From: Bacillota bacterium
GTDB lineage: Bacteria > Bacillota > Clostridia > Lachnospirales > Lachnospiraceae
Length of the DNA stretch: 64,000 nucleotides
NCBI GenBank assembly: GCA_023435645.1
Contig: JAEYRK010000066.1
Span: 28,416-92,415, forward strand
Reading direction: 5' to 3'
The notes below the pieces were generated by a model. That model saw only the letters and a program-made list of their open reading frames with translations, made no database searches and was not told the origin of the DNA. Shown here piece after piece: positions 1 to 8,517 of the stretch. Within the stretch, counting starts at the first letter, position 1. The number at the start of each line of letters is the position of its first letter. Position numbers and translations under genes: made by a program.

Positions 1-187
1 AGGCCGTCAGTCCGATTGATCCGATACCCTCTGCATTTCCGATAAAGATACGGTCTACTATATTATAAATCGCATTCACCAGCATACCTACCGTAGCCGG
101 AATTGAGAATTCCGCCAAAAGGGCTCCTATGCTTTTCGTTCCCAATCGCTCCTGGGTGGCCTTTACTTTCATTGGTTTTTCAGACAT
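1..187 (-). CDS. MATE family efflux transporter, N-terminal part (runs off the window)
   Basis: Only the first 62 codons are present; the rest lies beyond the left edge. The start ATG at 187 follows a GAGGG-type ribosome site. The visible protein has a short charged head, then the N-terminal signature of MepA-like MATE transporters (FSIPATVGMLVNAIYNIVDR, then IFIGN). MATE proteins are 12-helix sodium- or proton-coupled antiporters that export cationic drugs and metabolites. It diverges from the sigma factor gene; the shared intergenic region carries 8-bp tandem repeats and a possible leader peptide. The family call is firm for such a short fragment, but the substrate cannot be inferred. Confidence 0.85.
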   Translation of the reverse strand, partial: MSEKPMKVKATQERLGTKSIGALLAEFSIPATVGMLVNAIYNIVDRIFIGNAEGIGSIGLTA

Positions 188-221
188 TAACAATCCCTCT
201 CTTTTGTCGCGTGCTAATATG

Positions 222-248
222 TTACATTGCTATCATTCTCCGCTTCAT
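222..248 (-). CDS. Possible 8-residue leader peptide upstream of the MATE gene
   Basis: A GGAGG site, 5 bases, ATG, seven further codons (MKRRMIAM) and TAA lie 34 bases before the MATE start, on the same strand. Short translated leaders sometimes control drug-efflux genes by ribosome stalling. The ribosome site is as good as those of real genes nearby. However, I did not find a convincing alternative stem-loop pair, so a regulatory role is only inferred. Confidence 0.3.
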   Translation of the reverse strand: MKRRMIAM

Positions 249-298
249 TATAACCTCCGGCCTTGATTTCGTAAAGGAATAATCTCCCTGCTAATAAG

Positions 299-338
299 TA
301 TACCCTTATACCCTTATACGCATATACCCTTATACCCA
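299..338. repeat. Five tandem 8-bp units (TATACCCT) between the MATE and sigma genes
   Basis: Units begin at 299, 307, 315, 323 and 331. Four start TATACCC and the middle one reads TATACGCA. The array sits between two divergent genes, about 110 bases upstream of the MATE start and 40 bases upstream of the sigma gene -10 element. It may be a multimeric operator or slipped-strand DNA; nothing in the window identifies a binding protein. Confidence 0.85.
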
Positions 339-372
339 GTATAAATTTCGTATATCTTTCTTATCCCTCCTA

Positions 373-381
373 TGATATAAT
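373..381 (+). promoter_or_regulatory. Extended -10 promoter of the sigma factor gene
   Basis: TGATATAAT gives a perfect TATAAT (376-381) with a TG one base upstream. No good -35 is seen 17 bases above, as expected for an extended -10 promoter. It lies 43 bases before the ATG. Confidence 0.6.
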
Positions 382-423
382 GTTGTTTAGTGCATTTTTA
401 GTCCAAAAGATGGAGGAGCTCAG

Positions 424-1551
424 ATGAACGAACAACCGATCCATGACATCCAGGAAGAGAAATTCAGGGAACTGATTTTGACGGCAAATCATCAGAAAGG
501 TATTCTGGATGCAGATAAGGTGAATGCCTTCATCAGTGATTTAAATCTAGATACTAAGCAGATTGACAAAATATACGAGAGGCTTGAGGCCTATAATATT
601 GTTATCATGAATTCATCCGAGGAAGAGCCTGAGCCGGATGAGGAACTACTTCTTGAACTTGATCAGGCTCCCGATGAGATATCTGATGTAGAGCTATTTT
701 CTGATCTCTCCTCTTCAGCGATGTCCGATGATCCGGTACATCTGTATCTGAAGGAAATCGGTCATTATCCCCTGCTTTCTCTGGCAGACGAGATAGAGCT
801 GTCAAAAAAGATAGAGCAGGGAGACGAGTCTGCTAAACAGCTGCTGGCTGAATCTAACCTTCGTTTGGTCGTCAGTATTGCAAAACGATATGTCGGCCGG
901 GGATTATCCTTTCTGGATCTTATACAGGAAGGTAATTTGGGACTGATTAAGGCAGTCGAAAAGTATGATTATACCAAGGGCTTCAAATTCAGTACCTACG
1001 CAACCTGGTGGATCAGGCAGGCTATCACGAGATCCATCGCAGATCAATCCAGAACGATTCGGATTCCGGTACATATGTCAGAGGTCATTAATAAAACCTA
1101 CAGGGTTTCCAGAAATCTACTTCAGGATTTGGGTAGGGAACCTACGGAACAGGAATTAGCCGATGCCCTTGGCCTTACCATTGATAAGATCAGAGAAATA
1201 CTTAAGGTATCCGCAGATCCTATTTCCCTCGACACACCAATAGGCGAGGAGGATGACAGCCATCTTGGTGATTTTATCCGGGACGATAATATCATGGGTC
1301 CGGAGGATGCTGCCTCTTATTCGATTCTGAGGGATCAGATCTCCAGACTTCTGGATACCCTGACGGAGCGGGAGCAACGGGTATTGGTTCTACGATTCGG
1401 TCTGAAGGATGGAAGAAGCAGAACCCTGGAGGAGGTCGGCAGGGAGTTTAATGTTACCCGTGAACGTATCCGCCAGATCGAAGCAAAGGCTTTGAGAAAG
1501 CTACGCCACCCCAGCCGAGCAAAAATGCTGAAGGGCTATGAAATCGTATAA
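424..1551 (+). CDS. rpoD: RNA polymerase sigma-70 factor, RpoD/SigA type
   Basis: The 375-residue length matches SigA of Firmicutes. The start is fixed by TGGAGGAG six bases upstream. Visible parts are a region 1.1-like head (about 1-75), an acidic linker, regions 1.2-2.4 (about 100-240, including IQEGNLGLIKAVEKYDYTKG and FSTYATWWIRQAI), region 3, and region 4.2 with the helix-turn-helix and RERIRQIEAKALRKLRHPSR end. It directs core polymerase to -35/-10 promoters. dnaG, often just upstream of rpoD in Firmicutes, is absent; the neighbour is a divergent MATE gene. Together with departures from the usual sequence after the 'PVHM' segment, this leaves room for a second SigA-like paralogue rather than the housekeeping copy. 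Confidence 0.9.
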   Translation: MNEQPIHDIQEEKFRELILTANHQKGILDADKVNAFISDLNLDTKQIDKIYERLEAYNIVIMNSSEEEPEPDEELLLELDQAPDEISDVELFSDLSSSAMSDDPVHLYLKEIGHYPLLSLADEIELSKKIEQGDESAKQLLAESNLRLVVSIAKRYVGRGLSFLDLIQEGNLGLIKAVEKYDYTKGFKFSTYATWWIRQAITRSIADQSRTIRIPVHMSEVINKTYRVSRNLLQDLGREPTEQELADALGLTIDKIREILKVSADPISLDTPIGEEDDSHLGDFIRDDNIMGPEDAASYSILRDQISRLLDTLTEREQRVLVLRFGLKDGRSRTLEEVGREFNVTRERIRQIEAKALRKLRHPSRAKMLKGYEIV

Positions 1552-1643
1552 GGATGCTCCCAAGCAGGTATCGGCTGAGCAAATAGTGATCTCTTACGCT
1601 TCGCAAGTATCATGGAAGGAATTATATTAGAAAGGATAAATGG

Positions 1644-2357
1644 ATGAAACGAATCTTGTTCATGGCATTTCGTTGTATTTATTTGCTACCGTTTTGGCTA
1701 ATACGGCTGTTTCAGCTGTGTAACCTAAAAAAATATGATGCCAAAACGAGGTATGCCTTCCTTCATAGGATCACACCGGTTGTCAACAGACGCGGCAGAG
1801 TTAAAATTGAATGTCACGGATTAGAAAATCTTCCTGCAGATGACGGTTATATCATGTTTCCTAATCACCAGGGGCTATTTGATGCCCTTGCCTTTCTGGA
1901 AACTCATGAACGCCCCTTCGTTACCGTAATGAAGAAGGAGGTAAAGGATGTCTTCCTACTAAAGCAAATTATCCGTCTGCTACAGGCTGAAATCATAGAC
2001 CGGGAAGATGTAAGGCAATCCATGCAGGTCATCATGAATATGACAAGACGTGTGAAGGAGGGTGAGAATTTCCTTATCTTCGCTGAGGGAACCAGATCTA
2101 GGGAAGGTAACAAGCTTGGAGAATTCAAGGCTGGAAGCTTCAAAAGTGCCATCAATGCCAGGTGCCCAATCGTACCTGTAGCCTTGATTGATTCCTTTCA
2201 AGCCTTTGATACTCACTCCATTAAGAAGCTGACCGTCCAGATCCATTATCTGAAGCCGCTGTACTACGAGGACTATCAGGGTATGAAGTCCAAAGAAATT
2301 GCAGAACTGGTAGCCTCCCGTATTACCGAAACCATCGAAAATAACTTAAGAGCATAA
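1644..2357 (+). CDS. plsC: 1-acyl-sn-glycerol-3-phosphate acyltransferase (PlsC family)
   Basis: This 237-residue membrane-associated enzyme would transfer an acyl chain to lysophosphatidate, making phosphatidate for phospholipid synthesis. An N-terminal hydrophobic segment (about 5-25) precedes the acyltransferase domain. The catalytic H-x4-D box is NHQGLFD (about residues 73-79), and the glycerol-phosphate-binding block is FAEGTRSREG (about 148-157). The start ATG follows AAAGGA. It lies 92 bases after the sigma gene with no terminator seen between them, so cotranscription is possible, and is followed by a strong hairpin terminator. Confidence 0.88.
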   Translation: MKRILFMAFRCIYLLPFWLIRLFQLCNLKKYDAKTRYAFLHRITPVVNRRGRVKIECHGLENLPADDGYIMFPNHQGLFDALAFLETHERPFVTVMKKEVKDVFLLKQIIRLLQAEIIDREDVRQSMQVIMNMTRRVKEGENFLIFAEGTRSREGNKLGEFKAGSFKSAINARCPIVPVALIDSFQAFDTHSIKKLTVQIHYLKPLYYEDYQGMKSKEIAELVASRITETIENNLRA

Positions 2358-2368
2358 GCTGCCATGAA

Positions 2369-2428
2369 GGATAAAGAACCATCGAATGAAATGCATTGTG
2401 CATATTGATGAGATCTTTATCCTTTTTT
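2369..2428 (+). terminator. Rho-independent terminator after plsC
   Basis: GGATAAAGA (2369-2377) pairs with TCTTTATCC (2414-2422). A second stem, ATGCA/TGCAT, lies inside, and six T residues follow. Confidence 0.75.
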
Positions 2429-2501
2429 CTATTATTTTGACGAATCGATTTCCATTTTCTTGCTATATTTATCTAGAATCCCCATCCCAGTGCCAAAACA
2501 G

Positions 2502-2530
2502 TTGATTTTACCGGTATCTTAGGCTATAAT
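2502..2530 (+). promoter_or_regulatory. Sigma-A promoter of the SleB-like gene
   Basis: TTGATT (2502-2507), a 17-base spacer and a perfect TATAAT (2525-2530), ending 42 bases before the ATG. Confidence 0.7.
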
Positions 2531-2572
2531 AACTGTTGCAGTGCAAATTCAATCCTTTTGGAAGGTGAATGA

Positions 2573-3991
2573 ATGAGAACAAAACGAACCATTTTTTCCA
2601 TGGTTGTCTGTCTTACCGTCTTTTGGTTGTCCCTTGCCTTTGAAATTGGGAAGCCTTCTTCTACAGAGCAGGGAGAGCAGCCCGCTGTTGAAGATTCCAT
2701 GGCTATCAACAAAACAGATTATATACAGAAGGATACTCCTGGGATCATGTCATTCTCTTATGACAGCTACCAAACTGCATCCTATAGCAATAAGCTCTAT
2801 GGTTCCCGTTTTGCTCTGGAGGACATAGAGGATTCAGAGCTTAATGAGGAAGCAGAGATTTATGAACCTTTGGATGACCCCATAGAGTCTTTGGATACTC
2901 CTTCAGAATCCAATCTACAGGTCGCCTCATTCTCTATGGATGCAGAGGTTTACGGTGATGGGGTTGTCTCTGACGCAGAGGCGAAGGACCAGCAGATCAC
3001 AACCATAGATCAGGACGCAATGGAAAATGACAGCATCGAGGAGCTTCCTCCCCAAGCAGAGGAGGCCGGGGAATCTGAATATGCAAACATCGGTATCTCC
3101 ATAGCAAAAAACTATGTGAATATCCGTGAAAAGGCGAATCAGGAAAGCAAGGTGCTCGGTAAGCTTTATAAGGATGCTGCTGCCGAAATCCTGGAAGCAG
3201 ACGGTGATTGGTACTTTGTGGAATCCGGCAGTGTGAAGGGCTATGTCAAGGCAGAGTATATGAAAACCGGTCTTCCTGAGGAAGAGCTGATTACGAAATA
3301 TGGCCTCCTCCGGATTACTGTCAGTGTGGACGGACTTAATGTCCGGGAAGAGCCTACTACAGAATCAGATAAACTGACCACCGTGTATCAGAATGAACGA
3401 TATCCTGTTGTTGAGCTTCAGGATCAGTGGGTCAAGGTTGACATAACGGATGACAGGGTCATCGGCTATGTGAGACGTGATTTAATTGATTTAATAGTTG
3501 ATTTTAAAAAGGCTGTTTCTAAGGAAGAGGAAGCCGAGCTTTTAAGGCTTCAAGCCGAGGAAAGGGCTAAGCAGGAAACCGCAGTGAAATATAGGGATGA
3601 GGTAGACTATACGAAGGAAGAGCTAAAGCTATTAGCAAGTCTGGTTCATTCAGAAGCCGGGAACCAGTGCTATGAAGGTAAGCTGGCTGTAGCCAATATC
3701 GTTCTAAATAGGGTTAAATCCAGTAAATATCCGGATACTATCAAGAAGGTGATCTATCAGCCGGGCCAGTTTACCGTTGCAAGCAGCGGATCCTTGGCAA
3801 AGCAGCTGGAGAACTTCGATCATTATGCTTCCAATTCCCAGAAGCTGTCCATCAAGGCTGCGAAGGCTGCATTGGAGGGAGCGAATAACATTGGTAGCCG
3901 TTTATATTTCCACTCCTATCAATCAGCAAAGCGGAAGGGCTATGATAAGAAGACAAATGCTGTGAAAATTGAGGACCATCTTTTCTGGTAG
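2573..3991 (+). CDS. Secreted cell wall hydrolase: two SH3 domains plus SleB-type catalytic domain
   Basis: A 472-residue exported protein starting after GGAAGGTG. A hydrophobic export segment (about 8-25) is followed by an acidic low-complexity stretch (about 80-170). Two bacterial SH3 domains follow (about 175-230 and 245-305; each has a 'VNIREKAN'/'LNVREEPT' strand), which normally bind peptidoglycan. A short helical linker leads to a C-terminal SleB/CwlJ hydrolase-2 domain (about 345-472) with the probable catalytic glutamate in HSEAGNQ. SleB-family enzymes are lytic transglycosylases that open spore cortex during germination. Related SH3-SleB proteins also act on vegetative wall, and the housekeeping-type promoter favours that here. 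Confidence 0.87.
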   Translation: MRTKRTIFSMVVCLTVFWLSLAFEIGKPSSTEQGEQPAVEDSMAINKTDYIQKDTPGIMSFSYDSYQTASYSNKLYGSRFALEDIEDSELNEEAEIYEPLDDPIESLDTPSESNLQVASFSMDAEVYGDGVVSDAEAKDQQITTIDQDAMENDSIEELPPQAEEAGESEYANIGISIAKNYVNIREKANQESKVLGKLYKDAAAEILEADGDWYFVESGSVKGYVKAEYMKTGLPEEELITKYGLLRITVSVDGLNVREEPTTESDKLTTVYQNERYPVVELQDQWVKVDITDDRVIGYVRRDLIDLIVDFKKAVSKEEEAELLRLQAEERAKQETAVKYRDEVDYTKEELKLLASLVHSEAGNQCYEGKLAVANIVLNRVKSSKYPDTIKKVIYQPGQFTVASSGSLAKQLENFDHYASNSQKLSIKAAKAALEGANNIGSRLYFHSYQSAKRKGYDKKTNAVKIEDHLFW

Positions 3992-4015
3992 ATTACCATT
4001 GAATAAGGACAATAG

Positions 4016-4040
4016 AGCGTCGGCAATCACCGACGCTTTT
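4016..4040 (+). terminator. Terminator after the SleB-like gene
   Basis: AGCGTCGG (4016-4023) and CCGACGCT (4030-4037) form a GC-rich stem with a 6-base loop, followed by TTTT. Confidence 0.8.
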
Positions 4041-4097
4041 CTATTGCTTATAAAGTAACCCATGCCTATAAGGAGCATCCTCTGACACTGCAACTGA

Positions 4098-4128
4098 ATA
4101 AAAAAGGATGCTGACACCAGCATCCTTT
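4098..4128 (-). terminator. Terminator of the phosphofructokinase gene
   Basis: A perfect 11-bp stem (4103-4113 with 4118-4128, loop ACAC). On the minus strand it is followed by a run of T, so it ends minus-strand transcripts; it may also stop plus-strand read-through. Confidence 0.75.
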
Positions 4129-4182
4129 CCTGTAAAGGGGCCTACGCCCCGCTTTTATATTCCTGATATCTGCTTCTTCAGC

Positions 4183-5406
4183 CTAGTACAGTCTGATCTG
4201 CTTCGGAATTCCGTTCTCATACTTTAAATTCGTCTCACCCTGAATCAGAGGAAGTAGGTATGCCATCATTTCCTCGGTAACATCATTCCCTCTCTCATTG
4301 ATCCATTCCATCGGAACAATCTTCTCATGGTTTGCAACCTCATTCACAGGAACCGGAACAAATTCTACCCGATAAGGCTTATCGCTCAGTCTCTTGATTG
4401 CAGCCATCTTGCCGGTCTCACCATTCAGAGCGAGTCCAAATGCCAGCTGTCCAAGCATCTGGGATTCCACAATATCAGTCTCACTGGCAATATGGGCAGC
4501 AGCTCTCTGCATCAGGCTCAGCTCTATTGAACGGACCTTGCAACCGATTTCATCGCTTATCATTTGCTCCAGTGCACGGGCTGCTCCTGCAATGTACTTA
4601 TGGCCGAAATTATCCACTGCACCGCTGGACATAGAATCGGATACATAGGCTCCGGTACTGTCCTTGACTCCTTCACTGACAGCCACCAGTACACCAGGCT
4701 TCTTCTCCTGAAGCTTTCTTATATCCTCAATAAACTTCTCCTTATCAAATACCTTCTCGCAAAGATAAATCAGATCTGCGCCGGAACCGCCGTTCACTCT
4801 CGCAAGGGCAGTGGCAGCAGTCAGCCAGCCAGCATTTCTTCCCATGATTTCCACGATAGTAACAGAAGGGATATCATATACATTGATATCTCTCTCCAGC
4901 TCTGCGATTGTAGTTGCGATATACTTCGCGGCAGAGCCAAAGCCGGGGCTGTGATCCGTTAGGTTCAAGTCATTGTCCACGGTCTTGGGTGCACCAATTA
5001 CCTTGATGTCATCGATCTGGTTCATCATGCAGTACTCAGAAAGCTTATCTACGGTATCCATAGAATCATTACCGCCAATATAGATAAAATATTTGATGTC
5101 ATGTTTCTTAAAGGTCTCGATGATTTTCTTATAGGGCTCATCATCCTTGCGCCAGTCCTTCATCTTATATCTGCAGGAGCCAAGTGCTGAAGAAGGTGTA
5201 TAGATTAGGGTATCCAGGGCTTGGGTATCCTTTATCAGCTCATTTAAATCGATTAGGTTATCCTTAATTGCACCTTCAATACCATTCTTTGCTCCATAAA
5301 CCTTATCCACCTTGCCACTGGCACGAGCGCCTTGCAATACGCCGGCTAAGGTAGCATTGATTGCGGCTGTGGGTCCGCCGGACTGTGCCACTAATAAATT
5401 CCTCAT
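4183..5406 (-). CDS. pfp: 6-phosphofructokinase, probably pyrophosphate-dependent
   Basis: A 407-residue cytoplasmic glycolytic enzyme that phosphorylates fructose 6-phosphate. The phosphate-donor loop starts AQSGGPTAAIN. The second motif reads GGNDSMDT, where ATP-using enzymes have GGDGS, and the catalytic block is PKTVDND. An aspartate after GGN and a lysine in PKTVDND are the features associated with pyrophosphate use. MGRNAGWL is the substrate-binding motif. The start follows AAGGAGGAAGAAA. PPi-PFK is reversible and saves ATP, which suits a fermenting anaerobe. Donor choice is inferred from motifs only. Confidence 0.87.
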   Translation of the reverse strand: MRNLLVAQSGGPTAAINATLAGVLQGARASGKVDKVYGAKNGIEGAIKDNLIDLNELIKDTQALDTLIYTPSSALGSCRYKMKDWRKDDEPYKKIIETFKKHDIKYFIYIGGNDSMDTVDKLSEYCMMNQIDDIKVIGAPKTVDNDLNLTDHSPGFGSAAKYIATTIAELERDINVYDIPSVTIVEIMGRNAGWLTAATALARVNGGSGADLIYLCEKVFDKEKFIEDIRKLQEKKPGVLVAVSEGVKDSTGAYVSDSMSSGAVDNFGHKYIAGAARALEQMISDEIGCKVRSIELSLMQRAAAHIASETDIVESQMLGQLAFGLALNGETGKMAAIKRLSDKPYRVEFVPVPVNEVANHEKIVPMEWINERGNDVTEEMMAYLLPLIQGETNLKYENGIPKQIRLY

Positions 5407-5566
5407 TTTCTTCCTCCTTAAACTAACCTATCCTATTTTGTCATTACATTTTCACATTCTAACACGCATAGGAAGCATTCGTCAATATATGGTCATTTTA
5501 ATTCAAACACTGGACTCATCGTGCCTCTAAAACGTATGATATTCATATAAAATAACTTCTATTCCC

Positions 5567-5911
5567 TTACAAGTTACTTCCATTCCAGCCCCAGTATTTC
5601 ACCTCTTCATACTTCACATAGATCTGTGCCGGATTGATCGCAAGCTCTTCATTCATAATCTTCGTAATGGCTGCGGTCAGCTTATCATAGACCACTGCAC
5701 TGGCGCCTCCGAACAGCTTTACCTCGATGAAGGCCATGGGCTTGTCCTCCTGTCCCTTAAAATACATCGAAGCCTTATCCTCAAAGGATAGCATCAACCA
5801 GGCTTCACTCTTCCCGGGCACCAGCTCAATCGCCTTCCCCAGCTTCTGTTTGATGGAGGCCTCTCTTTCTTTTGTAATCTCCATATTGGTTTTCGTACTG
5901 ATAAATGGCAT
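5567..5911 (-). CDS. MIF-like tautomerase family protein
   Basis: A 114-residue protein that starts Met-Pro, so processing would expose the catalytic proline-1 of the tautomerase superfamily. The full-length fold of macrophage migration inhibitory factor is suggested by length and by the hydrophobic strand blocks 'AWLMLSF' and 'MAFIEVKLFG'. Members tautomerise phenylpyruvate-like keto-enols, but bacterial roles are mostly unknown. It is a lone gene between the phosphofructokinase and cotJ genes on the same strand. The family is likely; the substrate is not predictable. Confidence 0.8.
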   Translation of the reverse strand: MPFISTKTNMEITKEREASIKQKLGKAIELVPGKSEAWLMLSFEDKASMYFKGQEDKPMAFIEVKLFGGASAVVYDKLTAAITKIMNEELAINPAQIYVKYEEVKYWGWNGSNL

Positions 5912-6136
5912 AGTTTACTTCCTTTCTGAAGGATTATTTAGATCTCTTTCTCCTGGTTCAAGCAAGCTTGCAATTGTAATTACTTGGTTATCACATATAA
6001 TTTAATGTTCTTCCATCTATTTGTCAAGAAGGTATCGTTGTTCTGATGGGGCAATTCTTATGAATTTACTTAGGGTAAATGGAAGTAAATCACAGAAAGC
6101 CTTCAACCCGCTAGGATTTGCTGTAGTAATCAAGCC

Positions 6137-6174
6137 AATAAAAAACCCCGATGGGATCTTCAATACCACCGGGG
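6137..6174 (-). terminator. Terminator of the cotJ operon
   Basis: On the minus strand, CCCCGGTGG pairs with an imperfect CCATCGGGG across a 12-base loop, followed by TTTTTTATT. It lies 15-52 bases after the cotJC stop. Confidence 0.8.
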
Positions 6175-6188
6175 CAAAATGTAGGCTC

Positions 6189-6797
6189 TTATTTGCAGAG
6201 ATCTGCAGGAAATGCAGGATTAAATGCATAGAAGTTTCTGGAATCGAGATCATCCTGGATGATCCTTAAGCACTCTCCAAATCTCTGGAAGTGATTGATT
6301 TCCCTCTGTCTCAGGAATTTGATCGGATCGCATATCTCTTGGTCGTGAACCAGACGGAGGATATTATCATAGGTCGTTCTTGCCTTCTGTTCTGCTGCCA
6401 TATCCTCAACGAGGTCGGTAATCGGATCGCCCTTGCTCTGGAAGAAGGTTGAGGTAAAAGCGATCCCCCCGGCAGATTGAGGCCACAGTCCCAAGGTATG
6501 ATCTACATAATATTTTTCAAACCCACCGGCCATAATCTCTTCCGGCGTTAAGTTCTTTGTCAGCTGATGAACAATTGCGCTAACCATTTCCATATGTGCC
6601 AGCTCTTCCGTACCGATATCATTTAGCACAGCGACGCATTTCTTATTTGTCATTGTGTATCTCTGGGATAAATAACGCATGGAGGCAGCGAGCTCTCCAT
6701 CCGGACCACCGAACTGGCTCATGATCACCTGTGCCAGTCTCGGATTACACTGTGTAATATTTACAGGATGTTGTAATCTCTTCTCATAACTCCACAT
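6189..6797 (-). CDS. cotJC: Spore coat protein CotJC, manganese-catalase-like
   Basis: A 202-residue protein closely matching CotJC in length and sequence, with the four-helix ferritin-like fold of dimanganese catalases. Likely metal ligands are the glutamates in GPDGELAAS, EELAHMEM and EDMAAEQKART and the histidine in the last helix (QREINHFQRFGE). It sits in the spore coat, where it may protect against peroxide. It is the last gene of cotJABC and starts 3 bases after cotJB. In Bacillus subtilis the operon is made in the mother cell under sigma-E. Confidence 0.93.
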   Translation of the reverse strand: MWSYEKRLQHPVNITQCNPRLAQVIMSQFGGPDGELAASMRYLSQRYTMTNKKCVAVLNDIGTEELAHMEMVSAIVHQLTKNLTPEEIMAGGFEKYYVDHTLGLWPQSAGGIAFTSTFFQSKGDPITDLVEDMAAEQKARTTYDNILRLVHDQEICDPIKFLRQREINHFQRFGECLRIIQDDLDSRNFYAFNPAFPADLCK

Positions 6798-6800
6798 ATA

Positions 6801-7055
6801 CTAGCACCTACCTTCCCACGGCCAAGGCTCATCGATCCAGGTCCACTTATTTTTTACGTTTACATCATACATACTGATGGGACCATAGCACTTGGTATAT
6901 TCTTCAACAGCTTCGTTTCTTACTCTTTCTACCTTCTCCCAGTAGTCTAGAGCTGCCTGATCAGTCGGATGGGTATCCAGGAAGAGTCTGAGGTCATCAA
7001 GGACAAAGCTGGTAGCTGTTATACAAGCAAACAATTTTTCCCTATTATTATCCAT
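6801..7055 (-). CDS. cotJB: Spore coat protein CotJB
   Basis: An 84-residue helical protein with the CotJB signature 'VLDDLRLFLDTHPTD' near its start. The ATG at 7055 lies one base after the cotJA stop and follows GGAAGGGG at a wide but usable distance. An in-frame ATG at 7085 would overlap cotJA and lacks a good ribosome site, so the shorter form is preferred; it also matches the usual CotJB length. It is a structural partner of CotJC in the inner coat. Confidence 0.9.
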   Translation of the reverse strand: MDNNREKLFACITATSFVLDDLRLFLDTHPTDQAALDYWEKVERVRNEAVEEYTKCYGPISMYDVNVKNKWTWIDEPWPWEGRC

Positions 7056-7056
7056 A

Positions 7057-7350
7057 TTATTTGCAACCCCTTCCATACCAGTCATAATCCAGTTCCTTAA
7101 ATAGCGTTCCGTTTGCTAATGCGGTGAATTCATTTTCATACAGGTCTCTGAAGCATTGCCACGGAACATAGCACATTCCGATCGGAAACCGGTCCGGATT
7201 AAAGTTATCTTCGCAATAGTCTTTGTCTTTTCTGCAGCTGTCCACAGACTCATACTTGCCTGCAACATTGTCACAAACAGGTTCGTTTGCTCTATATGGT
7301 GAAACATTTCTGTTATACCCCATATTGCCACGATACATCCGTCTATCCAT
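7057..7350 (-). CDS. cotJA: Spore coat associated protein CotJA
   Basis: A 97-residue protein, first gene of cotJABC, starting after AAAGGAGAGG. The C-terminal half carries the CotJA core 'FPIGMCYVPWQCFRDLYE', followed by 'GTLFKELDYDW'. The N-terminal half is short, polar, Arg/Asn/Asp-rich and less conserved. It is needed for assembly of the CotJ proteins into the coat in Bacillus. Confidence 0.92.
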   Translation of the reverse strand: MDRRMYRGNMGYNRNVSPYRANEPVCDNVAGKYESVDSCRKDKDYCEDNFNPDRFPIGMCYVPWQCFRDLYENEFTALANGTLFKELDYDWYGRGCK

Positions 7351-7411
7351 AAATCTGCCTCTCCTTTCAAAATCTCACGAGCAACATTCTTCTCATTTTG
7401 TTGTTCTATAT

Positions 7412-7419
7412 ATATTATG
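7412..7419 (-). promoter_or_regulatory. Candidate sigma-E -10 element upstream of cotJA
   Basis: On the minus strand CATAATAT resembles the sigma-E -10 consensus CATACANT, 61 bases before cotJA. No matching -35 at the right distance is clear, so this is tentative. Confidence 0.3.
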
Positions 7420-7517
7420 AATAGGGGACAATTCTGTGCCTGTTTTCGACTCTGAAAATATTGCAATGCAAATTATTTATTAATTTGTTGAATAACGGAA
7501 TAAAACCATTCAAATGA

Positions 7518-7546
7518 TTGACAATAAATCCAAATTAATATAATAT
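7518..7546 (+). promoter_or_regulatory. Promoter of the lipid kinase gene
   Basis: A perfect TTGACA (7518-7523), then TAATAT (7541-7546) after 17 bases, or TATAAT (7539-7544) after 15. Confidence 0.65.
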
Positions 7547-7590
7547 TTATCTATAGGGAACCCGTATTTTACGGTAAGGGAGCGAACATT

Positions 7591-8517
7591 ATGTATCATT
7601 TTATCATTAACCCCAAATCCAGTTCCGGCAAGGGCATCCGCTATTGGTGGTCCGTTAAGAGCGAATTGGATTCCAGACAGATACCATACAAAGCCGAATT
7701 TACAAAAAATGAAAGACATGCCAGTACTCTTGCTGCTCAGATCTGCAGCGAATACTCCGGTATTAAGAATATTGTAGTTGTTGGCGGTGACGGAACTTTA
7801 AATGAAGTAATCAACGGGATTACTGATTTCGATCAGATCCTTCTTGGATATATACCATCAGGCTCCAGTAATGATTTGGCAAGAAGTCTTCGGATTCCGA
7901 AGGATCCGCTGAAGGCTTTGGAAAACATACTGCAGCCAACCAGATTTGAATATCTGGATTATGGAATCATTCACTTTCCGGAATCACAAAAGGAGCCTAG
8001 AAAATTCTGCTGTTCCAGCGGAATTGGGTATGATGCGGAGGTCTGTGTAGAGGTACAGGCTTCTCCGTTAAAAAAGCGCCTGAATCGCTTTGGGGCAGGA
8101 AAGTTGATTTATCTTGCCATTGCCCTTAAGCAATTAATGAGCCTGAAATCCATGGATGTTACCATTCAAGTAGATGGCGTAAGAAAGGACACCTACAAAA
8201 AAGTTCTTTTGGTGTCCAATATGATTCACAAATATGAAGGTGGTGGCCTTAAGATGGCACCTGCTGCCGATCCGACGGACGGTAAGCTGAGTGTCTGTCT
8301 CGTTCATGGGCTTAGTAGACTAAAGTCTTTGATCCTACTTCCTACGCTGGTATTCGGTAAGCATGTGAATTTTAAGGGAATTGAAGCCTTCCATTGCCAT
8401 AGCATCGAGATTAATGCTAGCAGGGATGTAGCTGTCCATACGGACGGCGAAGTACCTGCGTTCAGTTCACACATTCAGGTAGACTGTGTGCAGGGCAGGA
8501 TACGAATGATAATATAA
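7591..8517 (+). CDS. Diacylglycerol/lipid kinase (DagK/YegS family)
   Basis: A 308-residue kinase with the diacylglycerol kinase catalytic domain: N-terminal INPKSSSGKG, then VVGGDGTLNEVINGI (nucleotide-binding GGDGT) and PSGSSNDLARSL. It probably phosphorylates diacylglycerol to phosphatidate for recycling in lipid and lipoteichoic acid metabolism. Some relatives act on undecaprenol or sphingosine-type lipids, so the substrate is not certain. The stop codon overlaps the first base of the next ATG (TAATG), so it forms an operon with the VanZ-like gene. Confidence 0.87.
   Translation: MYHFIINPKSSSGKGIRYWWSVKSELDSRQIPYKAEFTKNERHASTLAAQICSEYSGIKNIVVVGGDGTLNEVINGITDFDQILLGYIPSGSSNDLARSLRIPKDPLKALENILQPTRFEYLDYGIIHFPESQKEPRKFCCSSGIGYDAEVCVEVQASPLKKRLNRFGAGKLIYLAIALKQLMSLKSMDVTIQVDGVRKDTYKKVLLVSNMIHKYEGGGLKMAPAADPTDGKLSVCLVHGLSRLKSLILLPTLVFGKHVNFKGIEAFHCHSIEINASRDVAVHTDGEVPAFSSHIQVDCVQGRIRMII

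Noticed and set aside
299..338. CRISPR-like repeats
   Set aside because: Units are 8 bp and have no spacers; no other array-like repeats were seen in the window.
4564..4962. 132-codon plus-strand open frame
   Set aside because: Shadow of the phosphofructokinase gene.
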